Shown one piece after another: positions 1 through 12,900 of a stretch of 64,000 nucleotides of DNA. Below the pieces are notes generated by a model, which searched no databases, had not been told where the DNA came from, and saw nothing but the letters and a program-made list of their open reading frames with translations. The translations under genes and the position numbers were made by a program. The stretch is from Euwallacea fornicatus. Taxonomy: Eukaryota; Arthropoda; Insecta; Coleoptera; Curculionidae. The DNA is taken from NCBI RefSeq assembly GCF_040115645.1, contig NC_089572.1, forward strand, positions 1,550,001 through 1,614,000, written 5' to 3'. Numbering within the stretch: position 1 is the first letter of the stretch; every line of letters begins with the position of its first letter.

Positions 1-2934
1 GCGATTCGGGATATTGCTTCGTATTGTTCTTCGACAATCTGCAAGGAGACGTCATGTTAAAAGCAAGGACTATCCACAACGAAGCGTCAAGCCTCGTTAG
101 ATCAATACAATAGAATATACCTTATTTTTAGAAGAAATTTAGGACGTAAAATAAGAGAAATTTCATAAGAAAAATGTCTTGAGCTATTGAAATTTTAGAA
201 TAAATTAACAAAGATATATTTGAAACTAACTTAATTCACACCTTATACTGAGTACACATACTTAAGAATCGGGTGATCTTAAATATGTGTGTTTAAATTT
301 CGCGAATGTTTCGGTTTTATTTATAGTTTCTGCAGTTTTTGAGATATTTAGTTAAATTTTGGAATATTGTTTATGCTGTACGACTTACGTCATTGGGCAT
401 GTTAAATGGTTTTGGTAATCTACGAAGTGATATTTTTCAGGTTTCATACACCACCACCATTTCTTTCCCTGAACTTTTTTTCGGTTTACCGCTAAAATAC
501 AAAGTGACTTATTTTGTTTAGAAACTTTTTGGCACCCGCGTTGGTTATTAAAAAAAAAAATTCTGTAATTAGCCAGATAAAATTAAAATTTATAATGTAT
601 AAGCGACTATTTACTACAGCTAATCTTCTATGTTTTTAACTATTTCGAGAGATTATTTGGACTATCTGTTGAAAATTAAAGCCGGGATGGCCTTAAATAA
701 TCTAAATAATAATAATAATAACGTTAAGGAAACTCCATTATAGCAACTACTGAAACTGACCTCCAATCCTTATACATGCGCCCGCCCATTTTCTCATTGA
801 CGTCCGTAGTCTTTTGAATAACCCCGGAATATTTTCTGCCGTTTCAAATACATCTAATATTCGATTTTATAATTCATCAACGGTATTAACTTTTTATTTC
901 GTTCATTTGAACATCCTGTAGATACGTAACGACGCGTTTGCGGACCTATTTTTATATGAAATTTAGTCATGAAATAAGCTAAAACAACTACCCCCTTCCA
1001 TACGTACATGACATTTAGGATTACCCTGTATATATATATGTTTACCGTTGCCTCCTTATAAAGCCGCTCCAACGACTTGGTGCAAGCCAGTTTATCGTTT
1101 TTGAATACCATCAACCAGTAAGGACTTTCAGGTATGAAGCACAAACCAACCATAGATAGTAGAGCTAGAACGAAGAATACCATCACCATGGTAGTCCAAT
1201 GTAGTCCAAAACCTTCAAGAAAGAACAAAAGCTTGAATAAGAATTTGGCAGATTTAAGGCATTAACATGCGGGAACAACAAAGGCCATTACAGTGACGAG
1301 GTCTTGGAACAACTTAACTAGATATTTTGACATGTTGACAAAAATTTTAAATAACCAAAAATTCTAAGCACAAAATGGAAAACAAATTAATTTCTTGTTA
1401 ACAAATGAATTTTTTTATTGTTTATGTACTATTTCATCAGTTTGTATTGCATTTTTTACGAAATTTATAACTCAAAAAGTGATCGATAGATTTTGAATCT
1501 TATTAGACCATTGAATGAAGTTTTGAAAGACCTTTAACTTGAAGTATCATATGAGCCTTCGAGTCTTAATATTTTTGAGAAGGTTGCCTTGACCTTTATT
1601 AAGGATGAGGTTTGAGGATTAAATTTTATACGAAAATTCGTCCCCTTCAGAAACTCTCGAATTTTCCGAAAAGACCTCTTTTCTAGATTAAAGAGAGGTA
1701 AAATTTTCGTTAGGCGACCTTGTGTGTCAATGTGCTAGCACTCTTAACCGCAGGTTAAGTTCCATAGATAGATACCTTTGAGCTAGAGCCCAGGCATTGG
1801 TCAGATTTTTTGGTTTCCATGGAAACTAGATTGACGTTAAAGTTCACAACACGTTAATAATCGGCCCGCTAAAATTGTGGATGTTCTAGCCGCTTCGCCG
1901 GAATTTGATTGGCAATTTATCAATCAATTTTAGTTCTGGTACTTCCCTCGTTTCGGCCCCGATTCCTACTGATAGCGGCATCGTTTCGTAACCCAACAAG
2001 GCCTATTATGGTTCTTACCTAGGACACACGTCAAAAGAATTCCAGATGTTACGAAAACGCTGTTCAATGTAAGCAGCATAGGTCTGTACTTAAGGTGGGA
2101 AATTTCGCTGACGTACACGATGGCCACTGTACTGAGTCCTGAAACATGGAAATAAATTTCACAACTTGCGTGCAGTGTACCTGTTTCAGTGCTAAGAGCG
2201 CAATTCCTCTACGAAACGACGCTCGAATCAACGAGATCGAACAGAGACAGAATGCGACTTATGATTTATATCCGATTAAAGAAATCGTTCAAGAAGTCCG
2301 GAAATCGTTCGCGAATCAAAGCAGTTATGGGTGTTCTTCTACTTTAGTCCGCATGATTTAGTACTTAGAGCTAAAAAAGTTCTTTTTATTGCTAGATCGG
2401 ATTGATGAAAAAGGATGATTTTTCCTATATATTCACTATGTTGCATAATTTATGTATACCTCCTCCGAAGCCAGCAATCATCCTTCCGGTGTAAATGTAC
2501 CACACATTGGTAGCAAAGTAGTGGAGCGTCCACGATGCTAGGAATGGTACCGCAGTTAGCATACACATCTTTTTTCTTCCGAATTTATCCATTAGGAGGC
2601 CAATGGTAAGTGCTCCGAAGGGAAAGGAAGCTGTCACGATACTGGCTGCAACAATGCTAGTTCTGTCTTTTAGTTGTTTCAGTTTGAAATTTAGTTAAAA
2701 ATTAGGTAAAAAATACAAAAACAACGAGTTTTGTGCTCATTTCACACTGTCACAAAGAGCTCGCTACGTGTATCTTTGGGAGAATACCATTTCCTTACCG
2801 ATCCACGAGGCTTGGTGGATGTTAATTTTGATTTCACTCCTTTCATCTCTAAGTTGCGGCAACAAAACGGCGCTGAATGTCATATTTATCCCGACTTGTA
2901 TAACTAGGGAGTGGGCTATACATGCCGCTAAAAT
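1..2934 (-). CDS. Tret1-like facilitated sugar (trehalose/glucose) transporter, partial, 5 exons
   Basis: Major facilitator superfamily, SLC2 type, expected to move trehalose or hexoses across the plasma membrane. Exons in transcript order are 2934-2799, 2660 (approximately)-2460, 2138-2019, 1212-1046 and 38-1, the last cut by the window edge. All have GT/AG borders and matching phases (1, 1, 1, 0). Seen motifs: ILAACIAHSL (first visible membrane segment) and QASWIA across the first junction. Next come LLMDKFGRKK (the loop 2-3 signature), GRMIAGFGGGLSTV, VYVSEIS, GFGLHW and IPESPYWL (the sugar-transporter PESPxxL motif after TM6), then LYKEATIVEEQYEAI in the large central loop. Missing: the first coding exon, expected upstream of 2934 and ending in phase 0, and the whole C-terminal half, beyond position 1. 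No stop or frameshift was seen in the five exons. The family is clear; assignment to Tret1 rather than another insect SLC2 member is inference. Confidence 0.86.
39..1045. other. intron of the Tret1-like gene
   Basis: AT-rich intron between two coding exons of the minus-strand transporter. It has no coding potential that I trust and no clear repeat beyond short A/T runs. The open reading continuing from the exon at 1046-1212 is intron read-through. Confidence 0.6.
1046..1212 (-). CDS. Tret1-like exon with PESPYWL motif
   Basis: 167-nt exon starting after the acceptor cttgaag and ending ACG|GTAAAC. It encodes the loop from GFGLHW through IPESPYWLMVFKNDKLA to LYKEAT. The next exon (38-1) follows in phase 0 with IVEEQYEAISRI. 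Reading past the donor gives an unrelated open stretch that is intron. Confidence 0.85.
1213..2018. other. intron of the Tret1-like gene
   Basis: Noncoding stretch between the exons at 2138-2019 and 1212-1046. No second gene or recognisable mobile element was seen. Confidence 0.6.
2460..2660 (-). CDS. Tret1-like exon with DKFGRK and GRMIAGFGGG motifs
   Basis: Exon following the first visible one. It is bounded by the acceptor attgttgcag and the donor G|GTATAC at 2460/2459. With the G carried from the previous exon it reads A-S-I-V-T-A-S-F-P-F-G. It carries the D-K-F-G-R-K loop of sugar transporters and ends in G-F-G-G, continuing as GLSTVAIVYVSEI in the next exon (2138-2019). The upper boundary is placed at the only good acceptor and is accurate to a few bases. 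Confidence 0.82.
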
Positions 2935-3611
2935 CTGTGGAAAAACAATACAAAGAGGTATTAACAAAGGTGTGTTCTGGATAATAGATGTTCTTAATGT
3001 TTGCCCGATTGACTAATGGAATAGTTACGGGCCGGGGTGTCAAAGGGCGGGAACAACGAATCTGGAAATTGAGCATCGAACAAAGTATAGATTGGTGTCA
3101 TCCATACTACTGTGGGGCGCTACACGCAGCTTTACTACATGGGGAATAATCGGTTCTGACGTTGTATTACTGAGTTTTCATTTAATTTATTGGATTTTGG
3201 AGAAAATAAAGAGTTCAAGCAAGAACTCCGGCGCCCTAAAGGATGCAACGCTTTTTGAGCATACACTGGTGGCCAAAAGTACGGAATATTCTAAACGTAT
3301 CATAATTTCGCGTCAAAACGCTGATTCTTTAAAAATAAAAAAATAATAAACCAATTTTAATTAAAAAAAAAAATTGAATTAGGAAAAAGAAATGATTTAC
3401 AGGGAGCACTGCTCCTCTAAACCATTGTCCCAAGTGTTGGTATGTTGCTTGTTTGGGCGGCAGTTAAGCACGTGGAGGAGCCTTATTTCCCCATTTACTG
3501 GTTCCTTTAATTATTTTCATTCATTTAATGCTTATGATTAAAGTTTACGAGAATTTTAATAGGCGATTATGTTATTGAGATAACGTTGGGGAACCTGTTG
3601 CGAGAGAGATT
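2935..3611. other. 5' part of the transporter gene / divergent intergenic DNA
   Basis: The transporter still needs a short first coding exon ending in phase 0. No convincing ATG-plus-donor combination was found on the minus strand here, so that exon may be further upstream or very short. The plus-strand XPR1 leader exon candidate starts just to the right, so this may be a divergent promoter region (inference). Confidence 0.35.
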
Positions 3612-3647
3612 ATGACCCCTGCTTCTGGTACGGAACAGTATCGGACG
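3612..3647 (+). other. candidate 5' leader exon of XPR1 with a small upstream ORF
   Basis: A short open stretch beginning ATGACCCCTGC ends exactly at a strong donor, GGACG|GTAAGT (donor at 3648). The only nearby matching acceptor on this strand is ttatcttag at 6898, followed by the XPR1 start region. If spliced, the small frame runs 12 codons here plus 8 codons and a TGA at 6923-6925, nine-tenths of the way to the XPR1 ATG at 6932. It is therefore better read as a leader exon with an upstream ORF than as coding. The transcription start is not identified. Confidence 0.4.
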
Positions 3648-6600
3648 GTAAGTTTGATTTGTTTTTTACCGTTTTCGTGAACGTTTTTTATTGTTTGCAA
3701 TATTAATCGGCCACATGGCCATGGGCAATGGGTGCCAGAAAAGGTCGAACCTTAAGGCACACTTACACGTGCGGCGAGTCCAGAACGGCGAGCAATCGGC
3801 GAAATATTTATGTTGTCCTGTTACACTCTGTTTATTTTACTCTTTTATATTCAAAATTGTTCATTTTAAATTTGCCCGAGAGCCTTCAGGGTGATGTAGG
3901 CTTTGGTATAAGAGCACCAGAGGCGTAGCCCACGTTTCAAATTAATTCGGGCAAGGAGACGCCAGTTCCAAAGCTTAATTAATTTTCGTTGAATCTTTCT
4001 TCCATTCATTTTTCCATTCGCCAAATTGTAAAGGTAACAAAACTGTTTCCTAAACAGGTAATTTAGTAGTATTGGCAGCCATAGACGATACTACATAGCG
4101 TAATAGCCTTGTCCTTATCTTCTACCATTCCATAAACGAATGATTAATTAATGTATGATGTAACAACTTCATTAATTCTCTAACCGGCAATTATTGTCTA
4201 GTACGACTTACTTGCTTTACTGAATGACGCCAGTGTAATTCTAATTTCAATTGTTTGCCTTTGTCGACTAATGCGTTGTTGCACTCATTTTCCTCGTAGC
4301 TTTTGCTGGTCCCCTTCAAATCCATTTTCAGTTCATGATAAATTTTCTATACACATTCACAGTTGCCTGGTGGTAAATACTAATTTTATCGAGATTATCA
4401 AGGCCCAATAAATTATTATTGAATAGGTGGAACGATTTTACCACGTGTGAGAAAATTCAAATTCTCGACCATTGGTACACACGTTACGGCGTCTGGTTCC
4501 CACTTTGGACTTTAGATTACCGGACAGACGTCACGGTGTTTCATTAAAGTGGGTCAACACGTTTCGAACAGTTAGGGGTCTAGGTCATGATTTTGGCAAT
4601 ACCATTTATTACGATGCCAAAACAACGAAGCGCTACTGGTTTTGCGCTTTTTGTAATTACAACTGCCCATTTATCTACAGGGTGACACACGAACATTTTT
4701 TGAAATTTAAACAGTAAGTTTTAAGTACAAACGGGGACGTTGTTTTGATGATGTTTTTGGAAGACGCTTTAATCCCAACTTTTAGATTTTATGTATAAAC
4801 ACCAGAGAGGTACTTTTGGATTTTTAACAAAAGCCTCAACTGAGCAACAAAAGATCTGTTTTTCAATGAGGTATCGCAATGCCACGTTCACGACGAGAAT
4901 ATTGGCCAAGCAGGCATTTTTCGAAAAATCAAAATGGCGTCATATTTAAAAAATAATTGTGTAGTTGTCATTTCAGCTTTGCTGCAATTGTTTTTAAACT
5001 ACACCGCCATTTTGCTTTTTCCACAAATGGCGTCTGCCATTTCGCCAGTTTTAATCCCAAATTCCGATCACGAAAATTCATTGGAGAGGGAATTTTACGC
5101 TTTTTGTGAAATCAAAATTCAAGCAAAAAATAATCATGTTAAACCATATTCGAAGTATCTTTCATTTTTAGTGTTACCTCCAGAGCCGGCATTGGGCAGT
5201 TTTCTGACCCGCAAAACTATAAAATGTTTTTCGTCCGTGAATGGTTATTTCATCTCTTGCGTAAATATACATTTTACACCTTGGGTAGCGCCAGCCCTGG
5301 TTACCCCTGTGTTTCCAAATAGACAATGTTACGCAATAATTTTAATAATTAATATGCAAATGCGTTATTATTGACGAATATGTTCATTTGTAACAGGCAC
5401 GATCTAAATATACACTTTTTAGATTACAGACTGTACAGGGTGTCCCAGAATCACATGTTCAAAAAATTTAATAAGTTAGCGGTCTTCTGTTGGGTTATGA
5501 AATGTCTCAGAAATTTCCTTATGTAGACCATCATTGGCACATACATTCTCATGATCGGCCCCATAGCGTTTTTTCGAGAAAGGCGAAAAATTATTTCTAC
5601 TCTTGTTTGATCGCCCGAATTTCGCTTCGCATCCTTTACACAACAGCAGCAGCGTGCGAGAAAGTATCACTTTCCGCACTCGTTACGAAAATAACTATTA
5701 CTGCTCTGAAAATAACGTGACAGCATTCAAAATTTTTGCAGGCAGTGTCAAGCAATGACTATTAACGCGCGGTCATGCGTGTGGTAAACTTTTTTACTTC
5801 CCGTGGGACCGTAAAGATTTTACCCCACGCTAATATTTAGTTGAATTTACTGAGACAACAAAGTTAATAACGTTTAGGCACTCGTGGGGAAAGTATTGTG
5901 CCTAACGCTCGACTGCCGAAACAACTCCACTTGGCACCGTTTGGGATTACGTGCGGTAAAGTATCATTTGTCGTTAATACTGAGTAAAAAAGCAGCTATT
6001 GCCTTGCATCAAAATTGATTCAGTTACTTTTTGAACTTAATGAAGCAATGTTGCTAATGCCATCTATATTAAGTGGATAATAATAGTGGAGATTGAATTG
6101 AAGCCTTTAATTATCGTTGTAGACTTCTCCGAACATAAAATGAGTACTGTCATTTTACTGCATCGATTCAGAGAAGTAATCTGGGTTGTCTACATTATTT
6201 AAAATAAATAGTACCGTTCTAGTGAACGGAAGGTACTGTGGTACCGACTTAACTGTAATGATTATCAACTATACTAGTGATTAATCAGCGGCTTTGTATG
6301 AGTTTTAAATAATAATTCTGTCATCATTTGAATAACGATGCGTTTAATACATAAATTAAATTACCAGTAAAAACACGTATAGAGAGATAAAGAAAAATAT
6401 TTTTAAATGCCCTTAAAAACCGTTAAACCCGATGAATACAGTGGTCTGGCGAAGTGGGTACAAAGCCACAACAGAACTCGCCCTCTGCTTTGTAACGGTT
6501 GCACAAGCGCACAAGAAGTAGTAAAAATAAAACTGATAAAATGGTTTCGATATAACGACCAAAACAGCCATGGAAAAATCATTGTTAAAAAAAAATCATT

Positions 6601-6898
6601 AAGGTCGATAACGATTAGTTCTGGAGTTCGCAAAAAAGAGCGAAGTGATTTATTTATCAAGGTGATGATAAACTCGCCACTCAGTACCTACTGTTTGCTC
6701 TATTTATTATGTAGTACCAACGAACACACACTCTACGACGGGCGAGCAAACAATAAAATGAATTAATTTCTTTGTGTGTATACATGTGTTGTTAATATTG
6801 TGGTACTACTACTGAGTACTGAGGCTGTGATCGTTTTAATTATTCTACACATTGACTTCATACCAGATCGCACGTTGTTATTAATTTTGTTATCTTAG
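3648..6898. other. probable XPR1 leader intron / upstream region
   Basis: 3.2 kb with scattered open frames at 4934-5374 and 6407-6766 that show no recognisable domain or splice logic. A dispersed-repeat end lies near 5438 (tacagggtgtcccag). No other gene was seen. Confidence 0.45.
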
Positions 6899-6931
6899 GA
6901 CGAGCAACAGTGCCTGATCGGATGAGAAAGT
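6899..6931 (+). promoter_or_regulatory. XPR1: XPR1 5' leader segment ahead of the start codon
   Basis: A pyrimidine-rich acceptor (ttatcttag) ends at 6898, followed by 33 nt of leader and then ATG at 6932 in the context aaagtATGa. A TGA at 6923-6925 closes the small upstream ORF if the exon at 3612-3647 is joined here. Confidence 0.45.
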
Positions 6932-9900
6932 ATGAAGTTTGCTGAACACTTATCGGCCCATATCACGCCAGAATGGAGGAAGCAGTATATAAATTACGAG
7001 GTAAGTTGATTGTTTCATCATTCGTTAATCCATTGATTCAATTACTAGCGTCATTGGTTTTTTTAAATTAATATGAAATTTATATTTATCTACTACCATT
7101 TATCTAGAGCCTTGACTCGATAATTGAGGTTGGGTTTTTCTAGCTTTTATTGTGACATGTGTCACTCACCAGTCACCAGTCAGTGTGCGCACCTAAAGAC
7201 AACGTTCCGAGTTCAGTGCGTTGTTGTCGTGCGTCCATCTGGTGTGCGGCTGCGCATCACTTCACCCCATACCAATTTAAAAGTTTTTGCTATAAACGTT
7301 AGCGTCATATTGTTTGACGGGGTTTAACGTTTCGCTTAACTGGCAACTTAATTTGACATTATTCGTCAAAAGCTCAGTTTAATCGTTTGAACGTTAAACC
7401 ACCCAACTGAGCTTGACCGAATTCCTTTGGTTTATGTCCATAGACGGAATAACGTCTTCGCCTCATGACTTCTATGGACAATGTTGCCGTTTCGTCTCTA
7501 AATTGGCGCCATCATCAGACCACTAAGAACGTACACAATTTCCTTTGGTTTGAGGATGCAAAAGTCCAACAACGATATAACTACTTTTAAGAATAAAGGA
7601 TAAATCGTAGTATCGGTGAAATATACATTTTGCATTACTTACTCTTACTATAACTTCTATGATATGATAGGGATTTGTTCTTGGAGTGTGACTTTTCGTG
7701 AGCCGAGAAACAAAATCTTCAAACCCCGTACAACATACAAGGTGTTGGGAAATAACGTTGAAATATTTTGGGAGGCGATTCTCGACATTAAAATAGTAAA
7801 AAACTTCTTGTAATCATACTTCAAAAATTGCTTCTTAAGGGGGCTGGAACCCCTTAAAGGGGGAGCTAAAAATGCATTTTCGAAACGGTCTGCACTGAAA
7901 TAATGAAATTCGGTATGCTGCAATGAGTTGAAGTGAGAAAGCTTTTTTGTGTTAATAATCGCAGATTTTATTCAGGGGCGTCACATACGGGGGTCTTTTA
8001 CGTAAATGCTTCTTTAACTTTTTTGTTTGTGGCATTTCGTAAATTTCCAAATCAAATTACGGAATATTAAATGCTTTAAAGTGAAAAATATCCCCTCATT
8101 TCATCCTGTTAGGACAATCAGTTTCCCAGAAAAATGGGTTTTTATGAACCCATGCCGTACGTGACCATGCTCATTTCAGGTGTACTCGATGCTTTGCATA
8201 TGTTTAAACGACCATGAACTTTTGCGGCTTAACTATTTAGGTTTCTACCATAAACAATGTTTTTTAAAGATATTATCATATAAAAAAGTATATGTTGTAA
8301 AAGTGAATCCGGGCAATTGTACTTGACTTATTTAGTACTTTATCAATGGCTGCACATTTAAAAGCAACTAAAAAAGTACTAAGTACCAATATTTAGTTAA
8401 AAACTAGTTTTTGGAAAATTCATGAAAACATTCTAAAGTTTGGTAGTTTGCATTATAAAAATGAGACGTTTATGAGCATTTTGTTATTGACATTTTTTCT
8501 TTTGTGTAAGTCTCAGGCGTACGTATAAGTATATAAAATTTCTTTTCATTATTATTATTATCATTTTCATTGTTTTTGTTATTTTTTTTTGTATTTTTTG
8601 GTATGTGATTTAAAATAAAATAAAGGAAAAATAAAGAGTCCAAAACTAAATTTTTACAATTTTTATTCTCAGCACATTTTTCTAACATTCCCTGAAGTCC
8701 TTGTTGCAAAGCAATATGTATAAAAAACAAAAATGAAGCCAAGGCGTTGGGAAGAACAACTTTAATCGATTTACAAACCAGAATAAATAACTACCGACTC
8801 GTAGCAATCAGCAGTGCAAATGCGTTTTGCATATATTCAAATACAATTTCACTTTATATCCTCTATAAACCTATCAGCCACATATACCACATGTAAACAC
8901 GATATAATCTTGTTTGCTGAAATCACAACATTTGAACATGGGTACTATACAGGGTCTCCATTTAATACTTTCCCATTAGGTTCTCATATGTTCTCCCTGT
9001 AGTCTAAGATGGGAGGCAGAGATTTTCATGAAATATTGCGTTTCCTCATTTCTTTTATGCCGCAATAAGTCAAACTCCGAATTATCTCCCTGTCTAATCC
9101 GGATTGATTCCAGGAAATGAAGGCCATGCTCTACATGACCGTAGAAGAGGCTCCTTCAGCAGAAAGCGTGGACGCCGAAGACTTACGTAAACACTTTGCT
9201 AACTTTGATGAACAATTCTTCCACTACTGTGATAAAGAGCTCAAGAAGATTAACACGTTTTATGCGGAAAAATTGGCCGAAGCCACTAGAAAATTTGCCA
9301 CGTTAACGAGCGAACTCAAGGATTCCCTGGATAACATCAGATTGGGTAAGTTGTTTTCATGAAAATTCAATCGTAATGGTTTTGACATAAGTACCTTGAA
9401 CGATGATAATAACGTTCGAACAATATCGCCAATTTTTAATTTTTCTCGGAAGTTATTAGGCATAAATATGATAAATCAGTTGCTGGGAGGTGGAAAAACC
9501 AGAGACGTAGCATGACACACTCTCAACAAGTCGAAACAATGTTTGAAAAATTAAATATTATTAGACGCTTGTAAATTTCGTCTAGTACCTAAAATTTTGG
9601 AAAAAGCGTTCAGCGGGCCTCTAATTTTCAGTTATAAGATCGTGAACTACCTTATTGAAATAGTAAAAAACCAAATGGCGAATGGCTTAGCATGGCATGA
9701 GTAGGTGCTCTATTGAACCGCAATCATTAACTGCATCCACAACACAGTTGCAATCCAGAATGATTACAACTCCCGTATATGAAGACAAATTTAGGGTGGC
9801 GAGACCTTGTTCGTAAGGGATGTTATGCCCCCTTTCTTGCAGTCATTACCCGTCAATCGTTTTGGTTTTATCAAAAGTTTCTGCAGACGACCTAGCAATG

Positions 9901-12900
9901 CTCGTAAACAATCGACTAGGCAGTTCTATCTCAAGCACCATTTAAGTGCTGAATAGTGCGAAGCTGATGCGAAAATGCCTGAACAGGATGCCACTCTGTC
10001 AGGTTCGCAAGGAACCTGAACGCACTAGGGGATCACTAGAAAGGTACAAGCGGCGCTTTACATTGAATAGGTCACAATACACTTAAGTTACTGTAGTAAC
10101 GTATCATCGATGGAATTGAATATAACACAATATCTGATTTCGAAGAAGATAGAACAAGGAAGATTCACTTCCTCGACTTTGTAATCACTAGTAATGTGTA
10201 TATTTTTAAATTTAAAAAAATCACATCATTTTAAATAACGAAAAATATTTACACTTCATGACTACACAGTAACCGCATCAGTAAAGCCACTCAAAAAATT
10301 GGACATGTTGATCAATATTTCTTTTTCCTTTCTAATTTCCTACGAGCCGCTTTCCCAGTCCTCGTGAAAAGCTTCCTTTTCCTCTTTTTGGGTTGTTGAA
10401 TTGGTTCTTCATCCGAAAGATCACACTGAATTCCCAGAGTTCTCCGATCAGGCCTCGCAAAAGGCATTTGAGTTCCCACGTTAACTATTCTCGGCTTGTC
10501 CACGACAGCTGAGATCACTTCTTCCACTTTCGTTTTCTCGTCCACAATGTCTAGTTGCTCATGTTTTATTAGCTGCGATGGCGAATTGTTGACCTCCAAC
10601 TCGTCAGGTCCCTCTTCTTTTCTGAAGATTTTTTTTACGTTTAAGCCGTTTGTTGCTGATGAGTCTTTAGACTGTGGCGAGGTAGGCAAAGATTCTTCTT
10701 TCACTTTCGCTATAATTTCTTCAGCGCCTGTTTTAAGAGTATCATTAATCTTTAATTCGTCCGTTCCCAGTTCTTCCTTGAATTTTTTGTTTAACTCAGT
10801 TGTTGATGACGAATCTTTAGATTGTGACGAAATATCAGTATCCAAATAATAATAAGGTTCCTCTTTTACCTTCACTAAAAGGTCTGTGGATTTCTCTGGA
10901 AGAGTTACACTACCTTCTGAACTTTGCTGGTTTGATTGGAAAAATTCTTCGTTCGCTGTAAACAAGTCTGCACTTGCCTGTGCGTCTTCAACCTTTGGTT
11001 CAAATTCTTCTTTTATATAAATTTCGACGAAGCGTTTGCTTGAGTTACAGTCTTCAAGTTCAAATTCGCATTTCATAGTATTCTCTATGTCAGACGTAAA
11101 CTGTTCATTCTCCATTGGAAATTCTTCTTCGTCGTTCACTTCTCTTTCCGATGCATGTTTGTCCATGGTGATATCGTTCTTTTCTTCCTCACCATCGGTC
11201 TCGGTTAAATCTTCAGTCCCGCTCGATTCATTGTGCATTCGCGGTACCTTTCCTCTTCGGAAATTTTCAGGTTGGCAGTCAAAAATGTGCGGAATTACTC
11301 CAGGTCGAAATCTTACTTTACCCGACGTTCTCTTCACGTACATGTAGTTTTCGATATCTACTTCAACCTGGAAAGACAAAGAAGAATCTGTTAGCAACCC
11401 TCAGTTTAATCCAGCGTTTTATAAAACTGCCAAAACCTTTCAGATTAATTTAGAACACCCAGTGCGTACATTGAAATGATCTTCACAGCAATACTTAGAT
11501 CCCAAGTGCTCCTTGGTGCTACTTTTGGACGTGGGTCTTCCCATCGCAGCGAACCATGCTTCCCTTTTCTTCACATCGTGATGTGGAACGGTGACAAACA
11601 ATTTGTCTGGATTCAGGATAGACGTGTTTCGGCAATACGGAACTACACATATTTTGCACGTTTTCGTCTTAGATTGTACTTCATCCATATTGTTGAACTG
11701 AAAAAGTGTTTAATTAATAAATAAATGAATGTGTTAATAGCTGTATGAATTTGAGGCTGCAAAACACGTGCTCTTTATTATTAGAATCATTGATCTGTGA
11801 GATGGCAATTCACGAGATGTTTCACGTGATGATGCCAGAAGGTGATCTTTCACTAGCCGATGCCTTCATTATATATATTTTATTTTATATTTTCATAATA
11901 CATCATTTTACATTTTTTCGCCACATTGCTTGCTAGAGAAGGGGAACTCTAAATTTACGGAATTTGAATTGGCTGGCGAGATCATTTGGTCCACTGTCGC
12001 GCCTTTTGCCACATTGTTCTATGTCATCTTGCAACCCAAGGTTTCTGCTTTAAATCACCTCTTCAGGGGCCCGTTCAAAATATAAAATTTTCGAAGGCTA
12101 AATAGAGAAAAAATCTCAACTTTCGGATTTTTTTCTATATCATTGAAATAATAGACGAACCCACAATCTTCAGAACTTTTGATATAAACGAAATCAATTT
12201 CGACGTATTTAAAAAACGTTGGCAGATTTTAGAAACTCGAATCACTGAACTCGTTATACAGAGCGTCTCTGCCACGGATGTAATTAAATTTAGTTGATAA
12301 AATATGAGCGTGAACTTAACGCAGGCAGATCCATCGTTGTGGTTGGTCTCACTGCCGAGGGGGTCAAAACTTCATAGTTTTGGGGTAATCACCTATTAAG
12401 CCTTAGTGCGACTAACACACTTCCCAGAAAACTCTGTAACATAAATTTCTCTCTTTCTCTCCAGGTCCGAACAAGAGAGACAAGAGAAAAGTCCCAGCAA
12501 GAAAGCTGCAAGACTTAAAGTTAGCCTTCAGCGAGTTTTATCTGAGCTTAATTTTGTTGCAAAACTATCAGACTCTCAACAATACGGGTTTCAGGAAGAT
12601 ACTGAAAAAGCATGATAAGGTACGTTGATCATTGTTGAAATCGGAATTTGGCAAATGCAGTGATATTTTAGTTACTTAACACCGATCTTGGGGCCAAATG
12701 GCGCGAGGAGCACGTGGAAACCTCTCATTTTAATACTAACAAAGATATTGACAATATTATCAACGAAACAGAAAATCTGGTTACGAATGAACTGGAAGCA
12801 GGGGATCGGCAAAGGGTAAGAGTTTTGTCTGCAATTCAATGTCAGCTATTTCTTGTTATGCAATTTAATGAAAATCAATTTGAAATTACATAAAAATATA

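Noticed and set aside
854..1045. Continuation of the transporter reading beyond the donor at 1045
   Set aside because: It lies past a good donor and the following exon at 1-38 continues the protein in phase, so this is intron.
4934..5374. 146-codon plus-strand open frame upstream of XPR1
   Set aside because: No recognisable domain, no splice sites in agreement, DNA composition like the surrounding noncoding sequence; probably chance.
6407..6766. 119-codon plus-strand open frame just before XPR1
   Set aside because: Overlaps an open frame on the other strand and shows no family resemblance; lies in the presumed leader intron.
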